Origin: Maribacter_C sp947494565
GTDB taxonomy: Bacteria; Bacteroidota; Bacteroidia; Flavobacteriales; Flavobacteriaceae
Reading direction: 5' to 3'
Assembly: GCF_047345415.1 (NCBI RefSeq)
Contig: NZ_JBLFEP010000001.1
Location: forward strand, 620,001 to 684,000
Length of the DNA: 64,000 bases
Part shown: positions 32,763 to 41,969 of the stretch, one piece after another
Numbering within the stretch: the stretch's first letter is position 1
Layout of the letters: each line of letters starts with the position of its first letter
Position numbers and translations under genes: made by a program
The notes under the pieces: generated by a model
What the model was told of the DNA's origin: nothing
What the model saw: only the letters and a program-made list of their open reading frames with translations
Databases searched by the model: none

Positions 32763-34949
32763 TTATCTTTTACCCGGCACATAAGTTTCTTTGGCCCGTT
32801 TCAATACATCCTCCTTATAATATGGCACTTCTTTCCATTGGACATCGGCATACATTTGGATCTGATCATCGAAATGAGGCGAAGCAGGATTACCACTTTG
32901 CCCGCCCGCCAAAATACTCTTGGCCTTAACACGATCTCCAAATTCAACGGCGGCCACAAAACTATTCCCTCGCGTACCATACAGTTTTTTGGCATTCTCG
33001 CTACCATAGCGCGCGCCGTAGGCAGCCAAAGCCCCCCAACGCCCCGAAGCAAAACCAATAGGAATACTGGGTTTGCTATCGTCGAAAGGCTGACGGATAT
33101 CCCCATTCAAACGTTGGTACCGATTCACCGCTCCCCAAGGCATATTCCAAGTTCCGAAATCAGTCATTAGTTGATCGATGACAGATTCGAAAATCCGAAG
33201 TTTTTCCGTATTTGGAGAGGTACTACCCCATAATTTGACGCGTTCCATGGGAATCATTCCTTCGGGGTATTTTCCTTCTCGATAATACGCTGTGCCATAA
33301 AAATGAGCCAAAGTCATGGCAACCGACTCTTTTGAAGTCCTAAAATCCCAATCGGCCAATACATCCACGGCACCCTGTAATTTGGGGTTTCTGTCGTGGT
33401 GTTCATAATAGGCTTTGACCAAACCGGGAATCAAAGCCTCGAATGCCGGCAAATAAGGGTCATGGGCCAATTGAATCAAACTATCCAAGGTATACCCCTT
33501 ACGATCTTCCAATAGGGCGATAGCGTGTACCCCCCTGAAATTCTCGCGATCGATGGACATGTAGTTTGGGTAATCGGATTTCTTCGGACTAAATTCCAAA
33601 GCCGCGGTATAAGGCGTAGAGTTGCAGTTTTGCAACCATCCGTTTTCTGGGTTGAGCAAAAGAATATTCTCCGATTCAGGGTGAAGCCCTTGCCAATCCG
33701 TTTTGGGGTTGTTCCCTTCCACAGGTCTCGTGTAATCGAAAGAAGTGTCTCTTTTGGGAACAAAATTGCCATGAAAGTAAGCGATATTGCCTTCGGCATC
33801 GGCGTATACGGTATTGTTCGAAGAATTGGCGCGAATGTCCATCATCTCGCGAAAACCGGCATACCCATCTTGTTTGGTGCGGATAAAGGACTGCTCCAGG
33901 GCATTAACGGGTTCCCACATCATCGCGGACGCCGTCCATTGACCGTCTGTCAAATGTGTGATAGGGCCATGATGGGTGCGGTACATGGGAAATGTTCTTT
34001 CCTTGAAATCGGCCCCATTCTTATAGGTCAAGGTGACCTCGGTAGTGGTCACTGGCCTCAATTCTTCCCCATACTGATAAAATAACTCCTCTTCGTTTTT
34101 TACTACCGTTTCCTTGAACTCATCAATGACATCGGTATCACCAGAGGTGTGCATCCAACCGGTTTTTTCATTAAACCCTTGATAAACGAAAAATTGTCCC
34201 CAAGTCACCGCACCATAGGCATTCAGACCTTCATCACTGACTACATGCACCTCGCCACGAAAATAGAAGGACGTATGCGGATTGATCAATAACAGTGCAT
34301 CACCGGATTGAGTCAACTCACCGGAAATAGCGATACCGTTAGAACCTTGAGGTTCGGCCTCCATCTCGATTTTTTCCAACTCTTCCAATTCCATTTTCGG
34401 TACCTCCATCCCACTCTCATAAAAGGCTTTGATACGATTGGTACGAATCCGTTCGATATCACCTCCAATAGAACCTTCACTAAAATACATGGGCATCCAA
34501 GGTTCAAAATGTGTCAGTAATCTGGGTTGTACCTCAGGATGGGTTTCCAAATAGTAATTGATGCCATCCGCAAAGGCATCACATAGCTTCTTCAACCAAT
34601 CAGGACTCTTTTCATAGTTCGCTTTTGCTTCTTCTTCGGTCATAAAAAGTTTTGCTCTTAGGTCACTATAAAGAGCTGCTTCACCTTCGACCTCGGCCAA
34701 TCTTCCTGTGGCCCAAATATAATTTTGCTCAACGCGATTGAAATCATCCTCGCATTGGGCATATAATAAGCCGAACACGGCATCGGCATCGGTTTTTCCA
34801 TAGATATGCGGCACTCCAAAATCATCGCGGATAATCGTCACATTTTCGGCCTTTTGTGCCAAACTAGATGCTGTTGTTTCTGAGTTCGTATCCGTTTTGC
34901 AGGAAAGCAGGGCCAGGGCAATTAGTAGCAGTAGATTTCGCATTTTCAA
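32763..34949 (-). CDS. Penicillin acylase family lipoprotein
   Basis: A 728-residue Ntn-hydrolase precursor. The signal peptide ends LALLSC (Cys17), so the enzyme is a lipoprotein. The alpha chain is followed by the autocleavage site at Ser203 in PQGSNGIAISG, the new N-terminal nucleophile of the beta chain. NPHTSFYFRGEVH and the later FVPKRD and GNSFVAAVEF segments fit the family. Relatives cleave side-chain amides such as penicillin G, cephalosporins or acyl-homoserine lactones; the natural substrate cannot be told. Transcribed away from the ABC exporter gene. Confidence 0.93.
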   Translation of the reverse strand: MKMRNLLLLIALALLSCKTDTNSETTASSLAQKAENVTIIRDDFGVPHIYGKTDADAVFGLLYAQCEDDFNRVEQNYIWATGRLAEVEGEAALYSDLRAKLFMTEEEAKANYEKSPDWLKKLCDAFADGINYYLETHPEVQPRLLTHFEPWMPMYFSEGSIGGDIERIRTNRIKAFYESGMEVPKMELEELEKIEMEAEPQGSNGIAISGELTQSGDALLLINPHTSFYFRGEVHVVSDEGLNAYGAVTWGQFFVYQGFNEKTGWMHTSGDTDVIDEFKETVVKNEEELFYQYGEELRPVTTTEVTLTYKNGADFKERTFPMYRTHHGPITHLTDGQWTASAMMWEPVNALEQSFIRTKQDGYAGFREMMDIRANSSNNTVYADAEGNIAYFHGNFVPKRDTSFDYTRPVEGNNPKTDWQGLHPESENILLLNPENGWLQNCNSTPYTAALEFSPKKSDYPNYMSIDRENFRGVHAIALLEDRKGYTLDSLIQLAHDPYLPAFEALIPGLVKAYYEHHDRNPKLQGAVDVLADWDFRTSKESVAMTLAHFYGTAYYREGKYPEGMIPMERVKLWGSTSPNTEKLRIFESVIDQLMTDFGTWNMPWGAVNRYQRLNGDIRQPFDDSKPSIPIGFASGRWGALAAYGARYGSENAKKLYGTRGNSFVAAVEFGDRVKAKSILAGGQSGNPASPHFDDQIQMYADVQWKEVPYYKEDVLKRAKETYVPGKR

Positions 34950-35074
34950 AAAATTAACGGTTCAGTGGTGTTAAATTAATCGACTTACCGCTTAAAAACT
35001 AATTTTAGAACCCAAAATAAACCATCGCGGAATACTTGCTTTTTAGGTATCTTGCAGATTCTTCAATAGCGACT

Positions 35075-36811
35075 ATGTCAGAAAAAAAAGTAAGCATACT
35101 TACCGCGTTCAAAACCATCATTTGGCCCAGACGGAATTTGGTATTCATCGGCCTGTTACTTATCGTCATCAGTAAGGCGGCAAGTTTTGTCACCCCTATA
35201 GCCTCAAAATATTTGATCGATGATGTCATCGCCAAAAAAGACCTGCCCCTGTTGAAACTCTTAGTGGCCGGGGTAATCTTGGCTATTTTCGTGCAGGCAA
35301 CAACCTCTTTTCTCTTGACCAAGATCTTAAGCGTACAGGCCCAATTTTTGATTTCCGAGCTGCGGGCCCAAGTACAGAAAAAGGTACTGTCATTACCCAT
35401 TCGTTTTTTCGATAATACCAAATCAGGGGCATTGGTCTCAAGGATTATGTCTGATGTTGAAGGAGTTCGAAATCTCATCGGTACCGGTCTGGTACAATTG
35501 GTTGGTGGAACCATTACCGCCATCGTTTCTTTGATTCTATTATTGGGAATAAGCCCTACCATGACCCTATTCACCTTTATTCCCTTGGCCATATTCGCGG
35601 TCATCGCTTTGAAAGCCTTTAAGATCATTCGCCCCATTTTTCGCAAACGGGGGAAAATCAACGCGGATGTCAAAGGAAGACTGACCGAAACTTTAGGTGG
35701 TATTCGTGTTATCAAAGGCTTTAATGCCGAAGCCCAAGAACATAAGATTTTCGAGGAAGGAGTCGATGAGTTATTTCAAAACGTTAAAAAGAGTCTGACC
35801 ACTACAGCTTTTATGACCAGTTCAGCAACTTTTCTGATCGGTATTGCAACAACCGGAGTTATGGGTTTAGGTGGCTACAAGATCATTCAAGGTGAATTGA
35901 CCATAGGTGACTTGTTGATGTTCACAGTCCTATTAGGCACTATGGTCGCCCCTATCGTGCAAATGAGCAATATTGGCAGTCAGCTTACGGAGGCCTTAGC
36001 AGGACTTGACCGTACCGAGGAACTCATGAACATCACTGCGGAGTCAGAGGAAACCGACCGGACCATTGCCCTCGACAAAATACAGGGAAATATGGTTTTT
36101 GAACAGGTCTCATTTGCATATGAAGAAGACAAAGAAGTAGTGCATGACGTGAGTTTTGAAGCGAGATCCGGGGAGGTTATCGCCCTCGTGGGTAGTTCCG
36201 GTTCCGGGAAGACCACCATTGCTGGATTGGCAGCAAGCTTTTTGAATCCGCTCTCTGGAAAAATAACGATTGATGGGGAAGACCTTTCCAAAGTGAAACT
36301 CGATAGTTTTAGACAGTACTTGGGCGTCGTACTCCAAGATGACTTTTTGTTCGAGGGAACCATTCGCGAGAATATCCTTTTCCCGCGGCCGAATGCGACT
36401 GAAAGAGAACTACAGCAGGCCGTTAAGGCTGCCTATGTGGACGAATTCACCGACCGTTTCGAAGACGGCCTGGACACCCTGATCGGAGAGCGTGGCATCA
36501 AACTTTCTGGCGGACAACGTCAACGAATCGCTATTGCCAGAGCGGTTTTGGCAGACCCTAAAATCTTGATCTTGGACGAAGCCACTTCAAATCTCGATAC
36601 GGAAAGTGAGGCATTGATTCAAAAGAGTTTGGCCGAGTTGACCAAGGGTAGAACCACTTTTGTTATCGCGCATCGTTTGAGCACGATTCGCAAAGCCGAT
36701 AAAATACTGGTTATCGAGGAAGGGCGTATTGCCGAGCGGGGAACTCATGATGAGTTGATTGCACAAGAAGGACGCTATCATAACTTATTCACGTATCAGG
36801 CCAGAATCTAG
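35075..36811 (+). CDS. ABC transporter, ATP-binding/permease (MsbA-like half exporter)
   Basis: A 578-residue type IV ABC half-transporter; ATG 35075 chosen over a TTG 39 bases earlier. Six helices span about residues 15-305 (transmembrane domain with LPIRFFDNTKSGALVSRIMSD). The ATPase domain has Walker A LVGSSGSGKTT, Q-loop VVLQDDFLFEG, signature LSGGQRQRIAIARA, Walker B ILILDEATSNLD and switch His in FVIAHRLST. It should work as a homodimer exporting lipids or drugs. Its stop overlaps the convergent ferredoxin stop by four bases (CTAG palindrome). Confidence 0.95.
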   Translation: MSEKKVSILTAFKTIIWPRRNLVFIGLLLIVISKAASFVTPIASKYLIDDVIAKKDLPLLKLLVAGVILAIFVQATTSFLLTKILSVQAQFLISELRAQVQKKVLSLPIRFFDNTKSGALVSRIMSDVEGVRNLIGTGLVQLVGGTITAIVSLILLLGISPTMTLFTFIPLAIFAVIALKAFKIIRPIFRKRGKINADVKGRLTETLGGIRVIKGFNAEAQEHKIFEEGVDELFQNVKKSLTTTAFMTSSATFLIGIATTGVMGLGGYKIIQGELTIGDLLMFTVLLGTMVAPIVQMSNIGSQLTEALAGLDRTEELMNITAESEETDRTIALDKIQGNMVFEQVSFAYEEDKEVVHDVSFEARSGEVIALVGSSGSGKTTIAGLAASFLNPLSGKITIDGEDLSKVKLDSFRQYLGVVLQDDFLFEGTIRENILFPRPNATERELQQAVKAAYVDEFTDRFEDGLDTLIGERGIKLSGGQRQRIAIARAVLADPKILILDEATSNLDTESEALIQKSLAELTKGRTTFVIAHRLSTIRKADKILVIEEGRIAERGTHDELIAQEGRYHNLFTYQARI

Positions 36812-37134
36812 CTCTCAGGAGCGAGTTCTACCTCAAGCCCGTCAAGGTCTTCGGTCATACGGATCTGACAACCTAAACGAGAATTGTCCTCCACATAAAA
36901 AGCTTCGGCCAACATAGCGTCTTCATCATCGGACATTTCCGGAAGGGCATGCGCTGACTTCACATAACACTGACAAGATGCGCACATGGCCATACCGCCA
37001 CAAACTCCAATAGTGCCCTCTGGTGCCAATTCATAGGAACGTACGACCTCCATCAAATTCATATTCATGTCAGTAGGTGCATCTACTTCGTGCTGTACAC
37101 CCTCTCTATCGGTAATTTTAATCTTGATATCCAT
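36808..37134 (-). CDS. [2Fe-2S] ferredoxin, adrenodoxin type
   Basis: A 108-residue ferredoxin. The cluster ligands are Cys45, Cys51, Cys54 (GVCGGMAMCASCQC) and Cys89 (RLGCQI), the C-x5-C-x2-C spacing of the adrenodoxin/ISC class. It passes single electrons, probably from the ferredoxin-NADP reductase encoded 440 bases upstream on the same strand. A broken four-helix-bundle gene lies between the two. The end overlaps the convergent ABC gene by 4 bases. Confidence 0.95.
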   Translation of the reverse strand: MDIKIKITDREGVQHEVDAPTDMNMNLMEVVRSYELAPEGTIGVCGGMAMCASCQCYVKSAHALPEMSDDEDAMLAEAFYVEDNSRLGCQIRMTEDLDGLEVELAPES

Positions 37135-37157
37135 GGCAGGGTTTAGGAGTTAGGGTT

Positions 37158-37514
37158 TTAGGGTTTAGTATTCATTGATTGAATTAGTCTATAAAGCATC
37201 CTAGAAATTTCATTTGACTTATCTATTAATTCTTTTTATTTGTCCTCGTTTACATATTCCAATCTTTTTGACAAATATAACATAGAACGAACTTCACTGT
37301 TTGAACTTGATGCTATGTATAAAAATCTTATAAAATCTGGATTTGTTTTTCGATCAAATCCTTCAGCTATATTATTTGAAATAGATACGGAAGCCCGGAT
37401 AATTTGATCTTTAAAATGATAATCTTTGAGGTTAGAGAAGTTTTTGTAAATCGAAACGGAAAAATCCTGAGCCTTTTGCCAAACAATTAAGTCCTCGAAT
37501 TTTTTTACTGCCAT
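37158..37514 (-). pseudogene. Four-helix-bundle protein (23S rRNA IVS family), interrupted by a nonsense codon
   Basis: The intact part is 92 codons (MAVKKFEDLIVWQKAQDFSV … AEGFDRKTNPDFIRFLYIAS) of the TIGR02436 four-helix-bundle family, normally about 118 residues. After TAA at 37236-37238 the same frame continues as KELIDKSNEISRMLYRLIQS to a second stop at 37158-37160, restoring exactly the family length and the fourth helix. A single base change (for example from CAA) explains the stop. The gene is flanked by similar inverted sequences (AGGAGTTAGG at 37146, CCTAACCCC near 37546), which suggests it came as a small insert between ferredoxin and its reductase. Confidence 0.8.
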
Positions 37515-37572
37515 ATACTATTACTGAATCATTAGTTCCTTGCTCCTAACCCCTTGCTCCTAGCTACAGCCA

Positions 37573-38634
37573 TCATTCAATGGCCTTGACTACCGCTTTT
37601 GGCGCCTCCTTCTTGCTGCCATCAAAACCGGTAACTCCACCCACAGTGGTGTATTTCATCACATACTTCTTTTCAGGGAAGATTCGCTGATAGGCACTTT
37701 GGCACATTAAAGTGGCTTCATGAAACCCGCAAAGAATCAATTTTAGCTTTCCGGGATAGGTATTGACATCACCAATAGCATATATACCAGGAATATTGGT
37801 TTGATAGTCGAGGGTATTATCTACCTTAATTGCGTTTTTTTCGATTTCAAGGCCCCAATCGGCAATAGGCCCCAACTTAGGGGAAAGCCCAAATAGGGGT
37901 ATAAAGTTATCCACTTCCAATACCCTATCACCTTCCGTATCACCGACTTTCCGTATGACGACCGACTCCAGTTGGTCCGTTCCATTGAGCCCAACGATTT
38001 CTGCGGGAGTAATCAAATTGACTCTTCCCTGATTTTTCAACTGTTGCACTTTCTCTACGGAATCCAATGCCCCACGAAACTCATTTCTACGATGCACTAA
38101 AGTTACTTCTGCAGCTACATCGGCCAAGAAGATACTCCAGTCCAATGCCGAATCCCCGCCTCCGGCGATAACCACTTTTTTATCTCTGTATACTTCGGGG
38201 TCCTTTATGATATAAGCGATGCCTTTATCCTCGAAAGCACCGATATTTTCAAGTAGTGGTTTTCGAGGCTCAAAACTACCCAGACCCCCTGCGATAGCTA
38301 CAATTGGTGCATGGTGTTCAGTGCCTTTGTTCGTTGTTACCACAAAGGAGCCATCTTCAAGTTTCTTGATGGTCTCCGCGCGTTCACCCAATGTAAAGCC
38401 AGGTTGAAAGGGTTTGATCTGTTCCATCAGATTGTCGACAAGATCCCCAGCCAATACTTCTGGAAATCCCGGAATATCATAGATGGGCTTTTTGGGATAA
38501 ATTTCGGAGCATTGTCCGCCAGCCTGCGGTAACGCGTCGATTAAATGGCATTTGAGTTGTAAAAGTCCTGCCTCAAAAACAGCAAAAAGACCCGTAGGGC
38601 CTGCTCCAATTATCAGTATGTCCGTTTTGATCAT
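37573..38634 (-). CDS. Ferredoxin-NADP reductase (thioredoxin-reductase-like type)
   Basis: A 353-residue flavoprotein. FAD motif IIGAGPTGLFAVFEAGLL, GGQCSEIYPKKPIYDIPG, second nucleotide motif VVIAGGGDSALDWS, and the C-terminal IYAIGDVNTYPGKLKLILCGFHEA. It lacks the CxxC of thioredoxin reductase, as in YumC-type ferredoxin-NADP reductases. It transfers electrons between NADPH and the [2Fe-2S] ferredoxin encoded downstream. The pair probably served one unit before the insert between them. Confidence 0.93.
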   Translation of the reverse strand: MIKTDILIIGAGPTGLFAVFEAGLLQLKCHLIDALPQAGGQCSEIYPKKPIYDIPGFPEVLAGDLVDNLMEQIKPFQPGFTLGERAETIKKLEDGSFVVTTNKGTEHHAPIVAIAGGLGSFEPRKPLLENIGAFEDKGIAYIIKDPEVYRDKKVVIAGGGDSALDWSIFLADVAAEVTLVHRRNEFRGALDSVEKVQQLKNQGRVNLITPAEIVGLNGTDQLESVVIRKVGDTEGDRVLEVDNFIPLFGLSPKLGPIADWGLEIEKNAIKVDNTLDYQTNIPGIYAIGDVNTYPGKLKLILCGFHEATLMCQSAYQRIFPEKKYVMKYTTVGGVTGFDGSKKEAPKAVVKAIE

Positions 38635-38699
38635 TAAAATTTAAATTAAAAAAGCAGGGCAAAAATATACTATTGCCACGCTTCTTTTTATGATTTTTG

Positions 38700-38948
38700 T
38701 CAGCTTAAATTGATCACCTCCTGAATTTGGGGAGCGTATTTTTTTATGGTCATCTCCACTCCGCTTTTGAGTGTCATCTGATTGACCGAACAACCAACGC
38801 AAGCCCCTTCCAATTTCACTTTAACGGAACTATCGCCATCGATGGAAACCAATGAAATATCACCACCATCACTCTGCAGGAAAGGTCGGATTTCATCAAG
38901 CGCTTTTTCAATATTCGCTTTCAGTTGTTCGGGAGTCATTGTTGTCAT
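38700..38948 (-). CDS. NifU-like C-terminal domain protein (Fe-S scaffold)
   Basis: An 82-residue protein of the NifU C-terminal/Nfu family. The cluster-binding pair is CVGCSVNQMTLKSG (Cys55, Cys58), preceded by the typical LDEIRPFLQSDGGDISLV. It carries a [4Fe-4S] cluster for delivery to client proteins as a homodimer. It starts 2 bases after the Mrp gene's stop on the same strand, so they are co-transcribed Fe-S assembly genes. Confidence 0.95.
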   Translation of the reverse strand: MTTMTPEQLKANIEKALDEIRPFLQSDGGDISLVSIDGDSSVKVKLEGACVGCSVNQMTLKSGVEMTIKKYAPQIQEVINLS

Positions 38949-38950
38949 AA

Positions 38951-40093
38951 TTACTTCTTTTTAACAGCGGAACACCCAGCCATTGTCGTTATTTTGATAG
39001 CCTCGGTAGGAGGTAGACTCTTATTTCTGAGCACCACTTCTTGCACTACGTTCTTGGTCAATTCTTCAAAAGCAGCTTCTATAGGCGTAGCGGTCTGTAA
39101 AGCGGCTGGCCTACCCACATCGCCTGCCTCGCGAATACTCTGCACCAGGGGAATTTCCCCTAAAAAAGGCACTTTTAGATCTTCGGACAAGCGTTGGGCG
39201 CCCTCTTTACCGAATATATAATATTTGTTTTCCGGCAATTCAGCCGGGGTAAAGTACGCCATATTCTCTGCAATACCCAGAACCGGAACATTGATGGAAT
39301 CTTGTTGAAACATCGCAACTCCTTTTTTTGCATCCGCCAAGGCGACCTCCTGCGGAGTGCTCACGATAACTGCTCCTGTTACCGGCATCGCCTGCATGAT
39401 ACTTAAATGAATATCACCGGTACCTGGTGGCAGGTCTAACAACATGAAATCGAGTTCGCCCCAATGAGCATCGAAAATCATTTGGTTCAAAGCCTTTGAG
39501 GCCATAGGACCTCTCCAAATCACGGCTTGGTTCGGTTGGGTGAAAAACCCGATGGAAAGCATTTTGACGCCATAACTTTCAACAGGTTTCATCTTTGATT
39601 TTCCGCCGACATTAACGGCCAATGGTTTTTCATGAACCACATCGAACATAATCGGCATGGACGGCCCATAGATATCGGCATCCAAGAGCCCTACTTTGAA
39701 TCCCATTTTTGCCAAGGTCACCGCTAAATTAGCAGTTACGGTAGATTTACCAACACCGCCTTTTCCGGAAGCGACCGCAATAATATTTTGAATACCGGGT
39801 ATGGCTTTCCCTTTTATCTCGTTGGCTTTGGGTTTGGCACTGGATGCTTCGACCTTGAGATTGATCTTTATCTTGGCCTTCTGATATACCTCCGCATGAA
39901 TGACTTTCAAGATTTCAACCTCGGTCTTTTTTCGTGCCTGGAGACTAGGGTTATTGATGGTCACATCAATCTCTACTTCGTCACCAAAAATCTGTACGTT
40001 TTTCACCGCACCACTCTCTACCATATTCTGTCCCTCCCCGGGCACTGTAATCTGTTCGAGTGCCTTAAGAACTTCCTTCTTATCTATCTTCAT
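38951..40093 (-). CDS. Mrp/NBP35-family Fe-S cluster carrier ATPase
   Basis: A 380-residue P-loop ATPase. An N-terminal MIP18/DUF59 domain (about 1-90) is followed by the deviant Walker A VASGKGGVGKSTVTANLA and the domain VGLLDADIYGPSMP, LPPGTGDIHLS. The Cys-x-x-Cys seen at the dimer interface in many relatives is missing here (PAELPENKYYIFG), leaving only a cysteine in the tail (MAGCSAVKKK). This Bacteroidota version is common. It transfers Fe-S clusters together with the NifU-like protein encoded next. Confidence 0.94.
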   Translation of the reverse strand: MKIDKKEVLKALEQITVPGEGQNMVESGAVKNVQIFGDEVEIDVTINNPSLQARKKTEVEILKVIHAEVYQKAKIKINLKVEASSAKPKANEIKGKAIPGIQNIIAVASGKGGVGKSTVTANLAVTLAKMGFKVGLLDADIYGPSMPIMFDVVHEKPLAVNVGGKSKMKPVESYGVKMLSIGFFTQPNQAVIWRGPMASKALNQMIFDAHWGELDFMLLDLPPGTGDIHLSIMQAMPVTGAVIVSTPQEVALADAKKGVAMFQQDSINVPVLGIAENMAYFTPAELPENKYYIFGKEGAQRLSEDLKVPFLGEIPLVQSIREAGDVGRPAALQTATPIEAAFEELTKNVVQEVVLRNKSLPPTEAIKITTMAGCSAVKKK

Positions 40094-40283
40094 TATATAA
40101 AATGATTCTAAACAACAAAGATAGCCTTTGAGAGCGAGATTCGGAAGGCATGGGATTGAAAAGTAACATGCTGTGATAGAGTGATACTATGGGTTTTGAG
40201 AAGCCTAAAAATCGACAGGTGGGCAAAGAAGTCTTAACAAATGAAATGAATCATTCCGGTTTTGACGGAATTGACATTCCCAT

Positions 40284-40619
40284 TTACCCAAGCTCCTTAA
40301 AAGGATCCCAGAAATGCTTCTCCAAATCTTGGATTTGGTTGTCGATGACCACAATACCTTCACTTTCCAACAATTGCTGCATTAAATTAGTGCCTTCAAA
40401 ATGATGCTTTCCTGTGAGGAGGCCGGCCTTGTTGACAACCCGATGTGCAGGAACATTTTCCATCCCTCCGGCACCGTTCATGGCCCAGCCTACCATACGC
40501 GCACTTCGTGCGGCACCTAGATATTTGGCAATGGACCCATAGGAAGTTACGCGACCATACGGAATCTGTTCGGCGACTTCGTATACTTTTTGGAAAAAAT
40601 TCTTGTTTTCTGGTTTCAT
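40284..40619 (-). CDS. Alkyltransferase-like DNA repair protein (MGMT family, no active Cys)
   Basis: A 111-residue MGMT-fold protein. The usual active site PCHRV is PAHRVVN, giving Ala58, and the Tyr-flip/arginine-finger region SARMVGWAMNG is kept. It is thus an alkyltransferase-like protein (ATL): it binds O6-alkylguanine and flips the base without accepting the alkyl group, feeding nucleotide-excision repair. Short length fits the ATL group. It overlaps the LysE-type gene upstream by 4 bases. Confidence 0.92.
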   Translation of the reverse strand: MKPENKNFFQKVYEVAEQIPYGRVTSYGSIAKYLGAARSARMVGWAMNGAGGMENVPAHRVVNKAGLLTGKHHFEGTNLMQQLLESEGIVVIDNQIQDLEKHFWDPFKELG

Positions 40620-41248
40620 TTACTCACAAATAGCTTAAAAAGGGTTATCGAAAAAAGAACCACCATTAACCCGCTAAGAATATAGTTCGCATTTTTTGAA
40701 AATCGGTTGGTCCGCTGCTCCATACGGTCAAAATAGAATACGTACAGGTACATGGCCAAAAAAGTTCCGCATCCGGCAGAAAAAATAAAAATAATTTCAT
40801 CGACAACGGTGTAGTTCATGAAACCTTGGCTATGAAAAAAAGTATTCATACCGGCATAATAAGGAATGGTCAATAAATTCAGGGCCGCCAGAAACATTCC
40901 TTTCGTAAAACTTCCCCGTTTTTTACTCTTATCATAGGTAATGGTGTCTTTAGGCTGTTTTTTACCCTTGAACCAAAAGAAAATCGCTAGCGTCCCAAAA
41001 ATGACCAAAGCGGCCTGCATCAGTATTTCGATTACCTGTGGATTCTGGGTCAAGAACTTTGAGATTCGGACAGCGAGATACGCCTGAAACATGACGACCA
41101 CTCCTACTCCGAGGCCAAAAACAATTCCATTTTTTTTACCTTTTTCAACACTGGTCTTTGCGGCATTCATATTCAACAGTCCAGGAGGTAACGAGGCAAC
41201 AAAGGCGGCCGTCAATGTAGAAACTCCCAATAGTAATAACTGTTGCAT
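40616..41248 (-). CDS. LysE/RhtB-family exporter
   Basis: A 210-residue inner-membrane protein with six predicted helices. The N-terminal VASLPPGLLNMNAAKTSVEKG fits the LysE family opening (the PG-x-x-L motif). Members export amino acids such as lysine, threonine or homoserine lactones; no sequence clue picks the substrate. Located between trmB and the ATL gene with a 4-base overlap to the latter and 15 bases to the former, so one transcript is likely. Confidence 0.86.
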   Translation of the reverse strand: MQQLLLLGVSTLTAAFVASLPPGLLNMNAAKTSVEKGKKNGIVFGLGVGVVVMFQAYLAVRISKFLTQNPQVIEILMQAALVIFGTLAIFFWFKGKKQPKDTITYDKSKKRGSFTKGMFLAALNLLTIPYYAGMNTFFHSQGFMNYTVVDEIIFIFSAGCGTFLAMYLYVFYFDRMEQRTNRFSKNANYILSGLMVVLFSITLFKLFVSK

Positions 41249-41263
41249 CTGTTTTGTTTTCTG

Positions 41264-41932
41264 CTAATGGACCTTAAACTGTAGGTAGGTAATAGGCTTC
41301 CCTCTTTCAAGGTACTGATTTTCGTAGAAAGTCTGAATCTCCAAAACATCTATAGGGCTTCCTTCATTCTTATATACATCGTGGTTGGCGTAAATTATTT
41401 CCAAATCTAGACCGTGTAAGAGCCCCAGGGTATAGCCGTGCATAAATTCACTATCCGTCTTCAAATGAACGACCCCATCGGCTTTTAAAACCTGTTGATA
41501 TTTTTTAAGGAAGTCTCTATTGGTCATTCGGTGTTTGGTGCGCTTGTATTTGATTTGAGGGTCAGGAAAAGTTATCCATATTTCCGAAACTTCACCTTTA
41601 TCGAACAATTGATCAATCAATTCGATTTGAGTACGAAGAAAGGCTACATTTTCTAAATTCCCTTCCAACCCGATTTTCGCTCCCCGCCATAATCGTGCCC
41701 CTTTAATATCAATTCCGATATAATTTTTCTGAGGATTTTTTTTCGCTAAACCTATAGTATATTCGCCTTTGCCACAACCCAGCTCCAACACAATAGGTTT
41801 GTCGTTTCCAAAATGGGATTTCCAATTCCCTTTTAACGAAAAACCCCTTTGGATCTCTTCGCGTTGGGGTTGAATGACATTTTTGAAGGTCTCATTATCC
41901 TTGAACCGTTTCAGCTTGTTTTTACTTCCCAC
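41264..41932 (-). CDS. trmB: tRNA (guanine-N7-)-methyltransferase
   Basis: A 222-residue SAM-dependent enzyme. Motif I is VLELGCGKGEYTIGLAKK; the tRNA-specific TFPDPQIKYKRTKHRMTN (catalytic Asp and Pro) and the late PITYLQFKVH are the TrmB signature. It methylates G46 in the variable loop of tRNA. Standard length. Start MGSKNKLKRF is a basic tRNA-binding tail found in relatives. Confidence 0.96.
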   Translation of the reverse strand: MGSKNKLKRFKDNETFKNVIQPQREEIQRGFSLKGNWKSHFGNDKPIVLELGCGKGEYTIGLAKKNPQKNYIGIDIKGARLWRGAKIGLEGNLENVAFLRTQIELIDQLFDKGEVSEIWITFPDPQIKYKRTKHRMTNRDFLKKYQQVLKADGVVHLKTDSEFMHGYTLGLLHGLDLEIIYANHDVYKNEGSPIDVLEIQTFYENQYLERGKPITYLQFKVH

Positions 41933-41969
41933 CGGATTACATTTTTCATCGGCACAAAGCTAGTGAAAA

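Noticed and set aside
33525..34085. Open frame of 186 codons on the plus strand
   Set aside because: Antisense to the penicillin-acylase gene, basic and low in structure; no start context.
35005..35715. Long open frame (236 codons) on the minus strand
   Set aside because: It lies wholly antisense to the clear ABC exporter gene and its translation is Met/Thr/Lys-rich with no domain; a shadow frame.
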